Origin: Mycocentrospora acerina
Lineage: Eukaryota > Ascomycota > Dothideomycetes > Pleosporales
Direction of reading: 5' to 3'
DNA: 64,000 nt
Assembly (NCBI GenBank): GCA_022701365.1
Contig: JAKUHH010000216.1
Location: forward strand, 744,001 to 808,000
Shown here: one piece after another, positions 45,241 to 56,709 of the stretch
Numbering within the stretch: the first letter of the stretch is position 1
Layout of the letters: the number at the start of each line of letters is the position of its first letter
Notes under the pieces: generated by a model
Databases searched by the model: none
Seen by the model: only the letters and a program-made list of their open reading frames with translations
What the model was told of the DNA's origin: nothing
Made by a program: the position numbers and the translations under genes

Positions 45241-46799
45241 CTGGAATTCATCAGCAACCATAACGTAAAATTAAACTGTTAATTTTACAGTAAAAACTAA
45301 TTATAGGTATTGGCAGGAGGTACGTCAAAAGACGATTGTTAACATCTTCTGCCAGTTCTCTTAGTATCTATGTTAATGTTTTCTTTACGATGATGGCGCT
45401 TACGCATGCGCTCAGATATCCCCATTTAGCTGGTTTCTGGGGTATTCCAATACCTTTTTCTAAACGACAATATGTAAGAATGATGTATGGAAAATGCGCG
45501 TGAAGTTCAAATGAGCGAAAACGAGGTGGTGGAGTAGTCGGAATTCTTTTCTTGATTTTATCATTCACAGGTCACATTTTGATTCAATATATATACTCTT
45601 ATTTCAACATCTTATATATACATCTTTAGCATCTTTAGCATGAGAGACTTTGCGCGCGCTTATTTCACTATCAGTAGGAATCTTTTCGAAAGAGGTTAAG
45701 CTTTAGAGGATTTATACGTTCTGTCGCAGCTGCCTGTGTACGCGCTGCTGTGCCACAATTGACGCCCAAGGTTTTCTAGGTCACATTGCTGTAGCCTTGT
45801 TTCATACGAAGAAGTTGTGCAGCGCAACAATTACCACTGATTCTGCATTGACTATCGCTGGAGAGCTGAAAATCTAGCTTTTGAAGGTTAGTTTATAGCT
45901 CTCAAAGGGAAGGGCACCAGGCAGAGGCATGCAGAAATCACGATTGTCCCAGCTTTATCGTGGAAGGCAACACCGGAATCCGTCACAAAACTCCTTTTTT
46001 TCATACGAAATAACTGAGCTGTACTTTCTGATTTAATCTACGCTTTGTTGATGAGCTGGCTGAGAGCAATCAGATTTACAAGTCACAGTTTTTCTTAGGA
46101 AAAAAAAAGCTTCTGTAGCGGTACCTTCAAGCGTCGCTTTACCTTTTTTGAGGAGAAGTAGAGACAGAGTCGATCCCACATTGAGTTAGCTATCAAATCT
46201 TAGCATACGGCGCAGTTGTAGGGCGGGTAATTCTTGCTTAAATTGACTGTTGTATTCCCCTCTTGGCGAACTACGCCACATGCCACACATTAACATGTGG
46301 ACGCTGCAGAACTCCTGCAATACGCAATCACGATTTTTAACGCTCAGAATCCTATGAGCTAACTGCATATAGAAGTTGGCTCCAATGATATAATCATTCT
46401 GTCTGAGGCACAGTCTGAATATGCATCGCTGTGTCATAAATGTGACCGAAGGAGAATCTGAGTGGCCACGAGTGCAGCAAATTTAATTAGAGAGCGACTC
46501 ATACAGGAGGCACGACTAAATATGAGCCTAAAATGATTAAGGGAAGGCTTGAATAACAAGGTGCTTGATCTTTTATATAAGTTGGGTACGGAAACCCCAC
46601 CTTCTATTCCAACTAGCCTGCTCAAATCACAATACCAAATCAAAATCTTTTTCTTTGCCACCAATCCGACATTGCAATTTTAAATCTTTAACTTAGGCTC
46701 TATCTTTTGCACCATATCATTTGGTTTTCGTACCATTATCCACTCCTTGCGCTCCCAATATTCTTTCGGCCCTCCAGACGCTAGTTTCGCCCTTTTAGG
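45241..46799. other. Intergenic region
   Basis: AT-rich. May contain the missing 5' exon of the Fig1-like gene (a minus-strand open stretch 45568-45368 was examined but does not join in frame). The last 200 bp are the likely promoter of the next gene. Nothing else recognised. Confidence 0.4.
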
Positions 46800-47487
46800 A
46801 TGTCTGTCTACCGAACCTTGTATCTCGTTATCTACGCTGGACAAGCTGGTCAACGTGCCCACTTCGGAATATGGGTGCCAGACATAGAAGGTGAAGATCT
46901 TGGAACACTCATCCATGTCGTCGGGTCCCCAATGGCAGGCTTTGCGCTCCAGTTCAAGCGAAACTACAGCCCGAAATACACTAAACGCACTGTTTCAATA
47001 GTTGCAATCGGACATATCAATGCGCAATATGTGCAATCATCTGATGCTTTCAGAGGGTCGGACACTTCCCCTATAACCAACCTAGAACATGTTGCCTCTC
47101 AAATCCAACCACCCCAACCGAGCGAAAATTTCAGAGCGCCAGTAAACGATGTGAGCATGAATCATCCATAATAATTAAATTTTTTGACTCGTATAGACAA
47201 CAAACCGTCGGTGTCAGGAGTGGACTATGGACTTTGTTCGTCGCCTTGTCGCAGTCCATTACATCGATGAATCGGCGATAGGAATCGTTCAGTCAAGACG
47301 AGACCCACCAAATGTTGGCATCGGACTACGCCCAGTTGCTCCGCAACCCCAACAGATTTCAATACCACAGCAGGTCCAACAGCAGGTCCAGCAGCAGACT
47401 ACGGCAACTGCCAGTGGATGGAAGTTTGACACTGAGCATAAACGATACAGACGCTGGGATGGAGCAAAGTGGGTATGGCAAGAGTGA
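46800..47487 (+). CDS. Fungal-specific small protein, possible permuted papain-like fold
   Basis: Exons 46800-47150 and 47197-47487, 46-nt intron in phase 0, 213 aa. It starts MSVYRTLYLVIYAG. I know similar small fungal proteins but no established function. Features: AHFGIWVPD (His21), then GTLIHVVGSPMAGFALQFKRNY, and after the splice NRRCQEWTMDFVRRL (Cys123). A His in an early strand and a Cys at the start of a later helix is the arrangement of permuted papain-fold proteins (PPPDE, LRAT-like). A Gln-rich linker follows, then a short terminal module WKFDTEHKRYRRWDGAKWVWQ seen as an add-on in fungal proteins. No signal peptide. Catalysis is inference. Confidence 0.7.
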
Positions 47488-47894
47488 TCAAAACCAAGTA
47501 CGTCATATAGCCAGTCCATAGATTGTGGTATGGATTCTTAGTGCTAATGTATTTAAGCAGAGGCTACTGGCATAGACTGTTGTCGTCTTCACTCACATCG
47601 ACGAAGCAATTGCACCTGTGCTGGAATAGGCCTCCTGTTTGATTTTCGTGCTTTCTTCTCCTCAATCATTCGTAAACTTAGTGTTGAGTTGGTAGGAGTA
47701 TATAAGGTGTTCTGTCACGTAGTCTTTCACGTGTGTAAGCACGCGAGTACCAGGTGTCAGCACAGTTTCCTCTTTGTAGTTATCTAATAACACAGCAAAA
47801 GTTCCAATGTCGTTCCCTCAATTTCCTTTTCTTGTAGAAGTATCACGTTGCCTGTCAAATATCTATCATTTCTCTTACAAAAGATTGTCGGGAA
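47488..47894. other. Short intergenic region
   Basis: Lies between tail-to-tail genes. It includes a stretch with CACGTG-like words at about 47717-47760 that weakly resembles the region near 32.6 kb. No gene. Confidence 0.4.
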
Positions 47895-48845
47895 TCAAAA
47901 TGCCCCAAGGGTGCATGTGTAAAAGTCGAAAGCTTCCAAGGCAGACCGGTGTGGTTCTAAGAATGAATCAATCCATCCGCGCCATTCTCCATCGTATGCC
48001 GCAGTAAAATTGGCCTTACAATACTCCCAGTAGTCTGGATACCAGCCTGCCTGCTCCCAGTCAACTATCGCAACGACCCTTACAGGACTGGTAGCGGTGA
48101 CAATGATATTAGCTGGACGCAGATCCCCATGTGTGAATACTACGGGCGTATTGTCTGGAAGTAGATTCCTCCACGAGTCCTCGATGCTCTGTGGATCAGG
48201 AACATGTCGGCGCCATAACCAGGAAAGCCAATCGTGGAAGACGTTAGGCGTAGAAAATGGTCTAAGCAATGGTAGTGATTCTAAACAACGATCTGTGTTA
48301 GGGCCATAGGTGACAGAACCTACTAAAATTAGAGGTGTTTCACTCTTCGTGTTGGCACACTTACAAATAACTTGCTCTGATCGGGCTTGACTAAGTTTGC
48401 GAAATCGAGATACGATGGTTTGCAGATCGCTGCACACCATCTCTTTATCATTGAATAGCATTGAATCCCATCTCTGCTCCAGCGTAGGGCCATGGATGAG
48501 CTGCATATAGATGAAGACTTGGGGAAGTTTTCCATCTCGCTTATCCACCCTCCATCCATATACCTCAGGGACTGGTACCAGGCCCTGGAAAGCTTTTCGG
48601 ACAGCCCAAAGATTAATAGCTTCCGACGTCTTAATGTCAACCCCAAATTTTACAATAAGATTTAGTTGTTCGAATACCACAGGCTGAAGAGATTTTAATG
48701 GCGGTTGCAAGGACCGCACTTGTTCAGGAGATGGAAAAGGGCGAGTCTGACCATGATCTCGGAACCATGAAGAGTCGAGGAAGTCCATTTGTGTCTGAGA
48801 GCCATCTGGGAGGTCTGTGAGATGAATTTGCGGATTTGCAGTCAT
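47895..48845 (-). CDS. Aminoglycoside phosphotransferase-like kinase, copy 2
   Basis: Start ATG 48845 (MTANPQIHLTDLPDG). A probable 42-nt intron at 48364-48323 (GTAAGT..TTTTAG) divides evenly by three and contains no stop. The protein is therefore 302 aa if spliced and 316 aa if not; the intron sits where copy 1 has its intron, so splicing is likely. Kinase landmarks: NLIVKFGVDIKTSEA (ATP Lys), VFIYMQLIHGPTLE hinge, FTHGDLRPANII catalytic loop, AIVDWEQAGWYPDYWEY metal Asp. It is a clear paralogue of the kinase at 39.8-40.7 kb and has all active-site residues. Its substrate is unknown. Confidence 0.83.
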   Translation of the reverse strand: MTANPQIHLTDLPDGSQTQMDFLDSSWFRDHGQTRPFPSPEQVRSLQPPLKSLQPVVFEQLNLIVKFGVDIKTSEAINLWAVRKAFQGLVPVPEVYGWRVDKRDGKLPQVFIYMQLIHGPTLEQRWDSMLFNDKEMVCSDLQTIVSRFRKLSQARSEQVICKCANTKSETPLILVGSVTYGPNTDRCLESLPLLRPFSTPNVFHDWLSWLWRRHVPDPQSIEDSWRNLLPDNTPVVFTHGDLRPANIIVTATSPVRVVAIVDWEQAGWYPDYWEYCKANFTAAYDGEWRGWIDSFLEPHRSALEAFDFYTCTLGAF

Positions 48846-50431
48846 GTTAGGCTAATTCGAACTTGAGAGGGATCTAGGACTAAAAAGATTGTCGGAACGA
48901 ATTTCACTAAGGAGAACTGTAGCACGCCACAAAAATTTCATAGACTGTACTCCGGATTGATTGTGTAGTCGAATAGAGAGTGGAACGGTGTGGATGTAAT
49001 ATTGTGAGGTGATGTCCTGAGCTGCGCCGTATTAGTAATACGCTTGGCCTAACATGCACTAGACTCAAACTGAAGATGTCGTTCAAGAGATGATTTTACA
49101 ATAGTAGACACGAATGTTCAAATGCTACAACTAATGTGATGGATTTAATACTTATCAATTTCAATCATCCCATTAGAATTTCTTTCCGAATGCTTGCATA
49201 CCAAAAAAATCTCCGTAGATGCATAGATATAAGAAGAGGTAATGTACCTAATTAAATTCATATTAAGGTTTCCTCTCTATGGTAGAGAGAAAGGAACGAA
49301 GCTATATTGAATCGCTGAAATTTCTTTTCATAGTACTATAGCCTCAAGAGTCCACGCATAAGAAAGTAATGTAGATACAGCTCTATTGCTTTGAGATATT
49401 TTTAGCTCACCGAGATCAGTTCTGCAAGATTTAGTTCATAGTGGCAAGGGCTCGTAGATCTACCAGTTATCCCAATTATCCATCCTTACTTCCTCATCTT
49501 ATGATAAACCCTTCGACGTCTTGATTTGAGAAGAAGAATCCTCGGCAACCACGAATTCGGTCGATAAGGACTTCATACCTTGAATGTAAGGGACACTCAG
49601 TCGAACAAGCTGCTGAAGGCTTACAAGGTATACTTATGCGCGATTGGGTACATCATTCATCATTTCGGTGTTCTCGCTCATTTCTCGCTCTTTTTCTCGC
49701 TATTCTCCTCGCTCTTTGTCTCATTTAGCGCACGGGCCCTGCGCCATACTTCTTTTCAATTGTTCCTTTACTAAAATATAGACACAAGTGGGGTCTTCCG
49801 AAGAATAATCGTTGTGCACTTCAAGCCAGATCGGCCGAGTGTTGTAGGTTATCCCATTTGAGGCATGAAGTCAATGCCGTGCAGAACATGGCAGCAACAC
49901 TCGACTTCTCTTAATCACGCTAGCAACAAGGGCTCCGTCCACATACTAACAAGAAATAAAACTCCCACTCTAATGTGCCCAAGTCTTGCGTAGGTTCGAG
50001 TTCAACCAGTATTGGCAGTCCTGCAAGTCCAGCTGAACCAAAAATACCGCTACGGACCTCCTCACTCACAACGCCTAACAATAGTTCTCCATCGCTTCGA
50101 TATGCTGACGTGGCTTTGTGCATAATCAGTACTCTCATCAACTTTATTTATCCCAAGACTCTTAGTGTGGATCTTCGTTTCTAATTAAAAATATCATTCA
50201 ATGTAATGCATTTGCACTCAAAATGCCGTAGTTTGAGCAGGCTAAGTCTACTTCGACTCTGTTTAACCCCGAATATCGGGGAATTGACGATGCACATAAT
50301 GCCGATTTCCAGTAGACCTGACGGTGCTCAAAAGACAAGCACTAAAGTGGCTTGTTGTATATATTTTGCCCTTTGCACTGCTTCTATCACCAACGTATCA
50401 GTATCGCATCAGATCAGAACAAGTATTTATT
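48846..50431. other. Intergenic region
   Basis: AT-rich with a TCGCT-rich pyrimidine patch at about 49665-49725. A minus-strand open stretch 50141-49920 has protein-like Gly/Leu content but no recognised motif. No gene called. Confidence 0.4.
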
Positions 50432-51449
50432 ATGACTCTCCAACTCGCGTGGATTGGCCTCGGCAATATGGGGAGGGTAAGTACAGACATCTTCATTCAA
50501 AGCGCATTTACTGATTCGATACAGGGTATGTGCAAGGTACGAGGTATATAGCAAAGATTCTGGTCCGAGCTAAAAGATGTAGAATCTTGTCGAAAAAGGC
50601 AACCTCGACAAACCTCTCATCATTTACAATAGAACCAAGAAGCGATCTGAGGATCTCGCTAGCAAGCTCGGTTCTGATAAAGCTAGAGTCGTTGATACGA
50701 TTAACGATGTTGTGAAAGAAGCTGATATCATCTTTATGTGTCTTGGAGACGACGCCTCTGTATTCAACGTTGTTGATGTCATGCTGCAAGAAGGCGTTCA
50801 TGAGAAATTGATCATTGACTGCTCCACCGTGCATCCAGATACAACAAACGAGCTTGAAAGGCGCATCACGGAACAAGGCGCCGAGTTTATCGGAATGCCC
50901 ATTTTCGGCCCTCCAGCCATGGCGGACAATGGACAACTCGTCTGTGTCCTTGCCGGCAAAAGTTCCTCCTGCTCAAGAGTCAAACCCTACACAAAAGGTG
51001 TCATGTGCCGTGCGGACATCGATTTCTCGGGCCAACCTGCTGGTAATGCCACCCTACTGAAGGTTGTCGGAAACACCTTCATCCTGAACGTGGTGAACCA
51101 ACTCTCTGAGGGCTATGTTCTTGCTGAGAAGAGCGGACTTGGCGTAGACAATTTGCGCGACTTCATAGGAGCTATGTTTCCAGGGCTGTACACAGAGTAC
51201 TCGCAACGAATGTTAGGAGGTGGCTATTACAAGAGAGAAGAGCCATGGTTTCATGTTGATTTTGCGAAGAAGGATGCAAGGCATGCGATGAGTCTTGCAG
51301 AGAGGAGTGGAGCACAAGACAGCTTGAAATTGCTGAAAATTGTACAAAATAGACTGGATGCAGTCAAAGAAGACCTGGGTGATAGAGGAGACATCTCTAG
51401 TGTGTATGGATCTGTCAGAAAAGAGGCTGGCTTAGATTTCAAAAATTAA
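50432..51449 (+). CDS. NAD(P)-binding beta-hydroxyacid dehydrogenase (3-hydroxyisobutyrate dehydrogenase family)
   Basis: Exons 50432-50476, 50525-50536 and 50583-51449, 307 aa. The middle exon is only 12 nt (Gly-Met-Cys-Lys), but it restores the expected helix GLGNMGRGMCKNLVEKGNL. The Rossmann motif is GLGNMG (9-14). Then come YNRT, CSTVHPDTT (substrate loop), FGPPAMADNGQLVCVLAG, and the catalytic-Lys helix LLKVVGN. Family members oxidise short beta-hydroxyacids or reduce semialdehydes (valine breakdown, tartronate, GABA-related). The exact substrate is not visible. It precedes an amidohydrolase gene on the same strand by 1.3 kb and might belong to one catabolic group with it. Confidence 0.85.
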
Positions 51450-52738
51450 GACGGATCAAGGTTGATACACTGCGAACTTAGGCTATTTTGAATCATACAT
51501 TTAGACAATTTAAATGTGAAGACAATTTTATTACTTCGCAGAATATTTCTTGAAATCGTAATTAAATCAAGCCTTCTAATCACAGTTTTCACTGCTTTTA
51601 AGGATTAGTACAAGTACAAGTCCAATACATTATGGATGATGAAACTCTCTACGACTTTTTTTCGTACCTTGTGATGATATGGAATAACAGATGAAAATTG
51701 TTTTAATAAGAGTATTACTATTTGGATAAAAATGGTACGATTCATTGACTGGGAAAGGCAAATAACGCAGCGGCATTACTTTACTTTCTTAATATCAAAT
51801 TAGCATTCTTTATTCAGTGTACAACTGTAAATTATCTGTCATGCCATAAGATTTGAGGTAGAGGCGATATAATAAGAAGTCTTTGGTCAAAGCTAATCGT
51901 GAAATTTCAACTCACCTCCCTCATTCTCGCAGTCTTAGTGCTGTAGCGTTATCCAAATCTGAGGTATACCAAATCATCCCTATTAGAGCAAGTTTCTGTA
52001 TCATTGATTTTGATAGTCGTAAAATTTTAGATTGATTCTCTGTAGATCTTTTCTCTTTTACATGAAGGTTACTATGATACGTGATTTAACTAGTCTTGGC
52101 AGACGTACGTCATTTTGTACACCGCTTATACTGGGCACACTGTAATTGTTTGGAGGTGTAGTGATGCATAGTTCAGACAGCCTCCTGACCAACTGTGCGC
52201 TACCCGCAGAATTAGGTCGTATTTTGCGGGTGTAAGCGCACATGAACATGCGGGGCAAATTACTGGCATCTACTATCCTTGAACACAACATTGTGTTCGC
52301 AATTTCCTGTACTATACTCTTACACTTATTACATTGCACTGCTTATTTAGTAATCTCATTTAAGCAATCGTCTAAAAAAAATCCCACTCATGATAATTTT
52401 CGCGTGATCATCTTCCGTCATGATGAAGCCTTCGGCCTCGGGCGTAAGAAGATGCGCTTCGCGGTGTGATTGAATCCGAAGAAGCGAAACCACGGCCGCC
52501 CTGTAATCTTACCGCATATTCCGTATCTGCGGGCCAACTGGCTTCGTCAATTACATACCTTGACAGCAGCCCCCGCAAGCTTACCAGGCGACACGTCTCA
52601 CGAATACCTTGGCATATACTGCCGAGGTTGCGGGGATAGGACAAGAGACCTTGAGCGTATAGACTCCAAACTACAAAAGACAAAGAATATCACCAAGTTT
52701 CTATGCTACATCTTCTAAATACTTGGATAAAAACAACT
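51450..52738. promoter_or_regulatory. Intergenic region with GC-rich promoter of the amidohydrolase gene
   Basis: The left 900 bp are AT-rich. The right 300 bp become GC-rich and contain CGG/CCG words of the kind bound by Zn2Cys6 regulators (see separate site). Confidence 0.45.
52521..52532. promoter_or_regulatory. CCG-N6-CGG everted triplet, candidate Zn2Cys6 binding site
   Basis: CCGTATCTGCGG lies 207 bp upstream of the amidohydrolase start; another CCG sits 6 nt to its left. A Zn2Cys6 gene occurs 7 kb downstream. Chance occurrence is possible. Confidence 0.35.
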
Positions 52739-54294
52739 ATGGCTACGCCAAGCATCATTTTGAAGAACGGTACAGTTCTTATTCACAACATCGATAGAAT
52801 TTTCCCTACAAAGACCAATGTTTTGATCCAGAATGGGAAAATTGCAAAGATTGGACAAGCCATCGAAGAATCCAAAGACATCGAAGTTATTGACTGCACC
52901 AACAAGATTATCAGTCCTGGTTTTGTGGATACACATCATCACGGGTGGCAAACGCAACTCAAAGGACGGCATGCGAATGAACAGCTGCTTGAATATATGG
53001 TGGCGGGTAAGCAATATCAGGAAACCTGTCAGATCGGCCGCTGATCTTGGCAGGAAACCTGCAATCATTCCAATTCTTACCCGAAGACGTCTTCTACGGA
53101 CAGCTTGCAGCCATGTTAGAAGGTATCGCAGCTGGCACAACTACTGTAGTTGATAATGCCCATGTTACTTGCTCACCCGACCATGCTAGGCTCGCGATTG
53201 CGGCCTCTGCTTCTTCAGGAATCCGGTCCATCTTCTGTTATACGCCAATGATGCGTGTCAAACAATTCAATCCATTAACCTTCCACCCGAATCCTTTAGA
53301 GGATTGGGTGATGCAGACATTCAATGAGCTCGCAGATACTGGACCATTCGGCTTTGGACGCGTTACCCTTGGCTTTGCTTTTGATTTATTCTTCCTACCT
53401 CCTGATGTAGTAAAAGGGATTTTCACGCAAGTCAAGGGGAAAGGAGTCAAGACAATAACCTGCCATGGTTCTGTCAGTCTTTCTAACGTTGTTCAGAACT
53501 TGGACAGTCTTGGGCTTCTCGATCAACATATCATCATCTCCCACGGAGGCACAATCAAGACTTCCGATGCCAAGCGCATCAAAGCATCCGGTGCACATCT
53601 AAGCTCTACACCTAGTACGGAACTTCAGATGGCGATGGGACGGCCTTACTGCTTCGATGCCTCTTTTATAGATGGAGGAGTTTCAGGGGATTCAATAGGT
53701 TTGCAAGACAATGCAAGTCTGGGTGTCGACTGCCATAGTTGTACCGGTGGCTCAATCATCGCAGAAGCTAGACTCGGTTTGCAAAACGCAAGGAATCATT
53801 TTAATGAATACCACCTGAAGCAGGGCAAGATACCTCGTACTATTCCACAAAATTTAAGCGTCGAGGCTGCGTTTAACCTGGCAACCATCAAAGGTGCTGA
53901 GGCTGCAAACTTGGGCAATGAAATCGGTCGCATTGCTGAAGGATACAGCGCAGATTTTGCCATCTTTGATGCCATGAGTCCAAGTATGATTGGTGCAGCT
54001 CAGCACAACCCAGTCGCTGCAATCATTCTGCATTCGAGTCCCGCCGACATCGACATGGTCATCATTGATGGTGTAGTCAGAAAGAAGGGCGGTGTACTAT
54101 TACCCGTTGAGATTGACGATGCAGCACAGCATGTCACTGATGAACATCTCTTGGAATGGAGCGCTGTGGCGAAAAAAATTGTCGCCAGCAGAGAAAGAAT
54201 GCAGCAAGAGATGGAGAAGATTGATTTCAATCAGGCCAGTAAATCAGTGCTCAAACTGTTTCATGTTAATGAAGCGATTATTGTTGATGTTTAG
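52739..54294 (+). CDS. Amidohydrolase-superfamily (ATZ/TRZ, deaminase-like) enzyme
   Basis: Exons 52739-53006 and 53054-54294, 47-nt intron, 502 aa. Start taken at MATPSIILKNGT; an in-frame ATG 36 nt upstream (52703) is an alternative. The first strands form the usual beta-sandwich (VLIQNGKIAKIGQ). The metal HxH is in FVDTHHHGWQ (His66, His68). A third His is in TCHGSV, another in IISHGG, and the last metal Asp probably in GVDCHSC. The end GYSADFAIFDAMSP is typical for the superfamily. Enzymes of this branch deaminate or dechlorinate nitrogen heterocycles or nucleoside-like substrates in the cytosol; the actual substrate is unknown. All metal ligands appear present. Confidence 0.85.
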
Positions 54295-56204
54295 TGACGA
54301 TCCTCGATAGTCTCATCTAGTTGTTGGCAAAATATACAAACAATTCAACAAAATCTTCTTTGTCCTGCCTTTGGCTTTGATGATTTCCCTTTCCTGGATT
54401 TCCGGCAAAGTTCAGTCGTTTGGACTCTTCCAGATCAAATTCCTTTAAATCCTATATTAACTCGCCCCTTCTGTGATTCTATCTTGATGGTAATCAACCT
54501 CTATGCGCTCCTCGACTGTACAGAACAAATATTCAACACTAGCTGAATGCCCAGTACCACAACGCAAATGATCAAACATTCAAGGTAAAAACAGGCAGAC
54601 TTTTCCAACGAATTTGATAAGGCAAATCTGATCTTCACTACTTTCAAATTTGCTATCCTGAATCATTCAAGCACTTTTTGTTACCCGCATGAATTCATCA
54701 TTGGCTCAGATTGCGAACAATGCTTGATGGCTCGAACTCAGATTGGCTCATGCAACGGTCATAGATAGTGTCAAGAGTAGTTTACGATGAGGGCTTCATC
54801 AGGGTATCAAACCAAAATCTCCTTCTATATCTTTGCATCTACTGTAATAAGAACGATCTAAAGAGGCTCCTGATGTGAAGAATCGGCGTTCCATACTCCA
54901 CTGTTACACTTAATACCGTAAGTACTACTTTACGTCCTGCACCAGCCAGGTCTGTGTAACGGGCAACTCCAATTGTCGAGGTGGGAAATTACGATGAACT
55001 TTCCTTGCATAGCTTAATTGTGGTCTAAAGCGATGTATTCGAGAGTTCTACGGCAACAAACCTTATCAACGTAGTTGGACTCACATAACGCCATCCAAAT
55101 ACCGCTACCTCGAGCTACAATCAAAGCAATCACGGTTATCAGATTTGATACTAACAGCGCCTACTATCTCACAAACAAAGAACTGGTGTGAAAGGGTATT
55201 AGCCTCAAAGCAGCATCTGAATTACTTAATAAAAAAATATGTATGTTCAAGCAGCGCGACGGAACACGTAAATCAACTCTTCTGTGCGGAGGAAAGAATA
55301 TGAATAAGACAAGGACATTAGGCGGTTAACAGAAGAGCAGCTGTCTTAAAGATCTTTGTATAAAAGTTCTGTTTTAACCGTTTTTATTCTATTGTAGCTT
55401 TGATTGTTGAACATAATTTAACATCCGTTGTATCCAACTGTAAGAACAATTTTTCAAATAAATTCATCAATATGTAATTATCGATGTTCCTGGATTTATG
55501 ATTGGCCAGTGATAGTTTTGTGAATTAACTAACATATTTTCATCAGTGTTTGGCTCATCGTTCTTATGGCTTTTAGATAATTATTCCGCTCATGTTTCAA
55601 TTATGATATATAAACTCTCTACTTCTCAAAATCTACAGTAAGCTTATTAGTAATCCAAATTTTCTGCTTGACGTCTTGTACTTGGAAGTAGCTTAGTATA
55701 TAGCATGCGAGTGGATTTAAAATAGGCTCAAGCAAGAAGATTTCAATACTCTAATCACGCCTGAATCAATACAACTTACAAACCTCTATTAGCATTCCTT
55801 TCGTACAGAATAGTATTAATTGCTTGATAGTGCAAAGTTTATACCCGGAGAATGATAGAACAGCAGGAATCTATGTGGTATTGCGTACTTCGCAAGTGAA
55901 GTTCTAAAGGTTAATCAAAGAGAAGTTAACGCCTAACCTCGTGTTTAAAAAGGTGGAAGCCCTATAGCCTTGCCACTGCGATAGATTCGTTGGTAAAAAA
56001 GACAAGTTTCTACACAAACCATAAGTCATTAGGAAATGCTTTCCCAAAGCATTTCTGCAAGGAATTTAAGCTGCGTGCGCAGATTGCGTGCAAGCCTAGT
56101 CCCGAAAAAGTATGTAGAAGCTTTACACCAACAGAATTACGTAGACACCAAGAGTTAATCAAATAGTGCAGTATAGGTTTCAATACCTTTCCTACGCTGC
56201 GTTC

Positions 56205-56285
56205 CGGTTTCTGAATTGTACCCCACGGAAACTCCGTTGGAAGCATCCCTGCTCCACTGTGTCCGTGCGCATGGTGATCGTGTTC
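56205..56285 (-). repeat. Inverted-repeat arm A (MLPTEFP-coding)
   Basis: On the minus strand it reads GCACGGACACAGTGGAGCAG then GGATGCTTCCAACGGAGTTT. It can be translated HAHGHSGAGMLPTEFPWGTIQ. The open frame 56300-56010 is probably a gene relic; no start context or domain is recognised. Confidence 0.6.
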
Positions 56286-56532
56286 ATGCAACAAATGCAC
56301 AGCTAGTTGTTACTTGAGTTGGTCAACTCTTGGCTGCAAGAAACGCTTGAATATGCTTTTGCCTCCATCACGGCATGGCATGATTAGCGTAGTCTAGCCT
56401 CATCATTGTCGTATATCAGAGAAGTTGACCTAGCTCAAGCACAACAGAAGCTTCAAACAGTACCAATTGACCATATGATGGTGGGATTATGACGTGTTAA
56501 ACTTTAATAGTTCTGGTACTCTATCGTGATCG

Positions 56533-56612
56533 CTAAGTGCACGGATGTACCGGCATGCTTCCGACGGAGTTCCCGCCGGGTACGATTGAAGAGACGGAAC
56601 ACAGGTACTCTG
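56533..56612 (+). repeat. Inverted-repeat arm B (MLPTEFP-coding)
   Basis: It reads GCACGGATGTACC then GGCATGCTTCCGACGGAGTT on the plus strand and can be translated GMLPTEFPPGTIEETEH. It is diverged mainly by transitions from arm A, in opposite orientation about 290 bp away. Confidence 0.6.
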
Positions 56613-56629
56613 TGCTGAGCTGAAGAGCA

Positions 56630-56636
56630 TATAAAG
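56630..56636 (+). promoter_or_regulatory. TATA box of the DJ-1-like gene
   Basis: TATAAAG lies 80 bp upstream of the start codon, in a GC-neutral context. Confidence 0.5.
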
Positions 56637-56709
56637 GAACGTAGATCCAACAGAGGAGATGCACTAGAAAGTGTTTGACTTCACATCGATCTTTAAGCAA
56701 TCAAGAAAA

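Larger units (their letters stand above)
54295..56709. other. Intergenic region with a diverged inverted repeat near its right end
   Basis: About 2.4 kb, mostly AT-rich and without genes. Between 56.2 and 56.6 kb lie two oppositely oriented, GC-richer segments that share sequence (see repeat entries). Confidence 0.5.

Noticed and set aside
49980..50010. GGTTCGAGTTC word resembling a tRNA B box
   Set aside because: No A box at proper distance and no cloverleaf could be formed.
49920..50141. Minus-strand frame with Gly/Leu-rich stretch (GSAGLAGLPILVEL)
   Set aside because: Too short, no partner exons, no family recognised.
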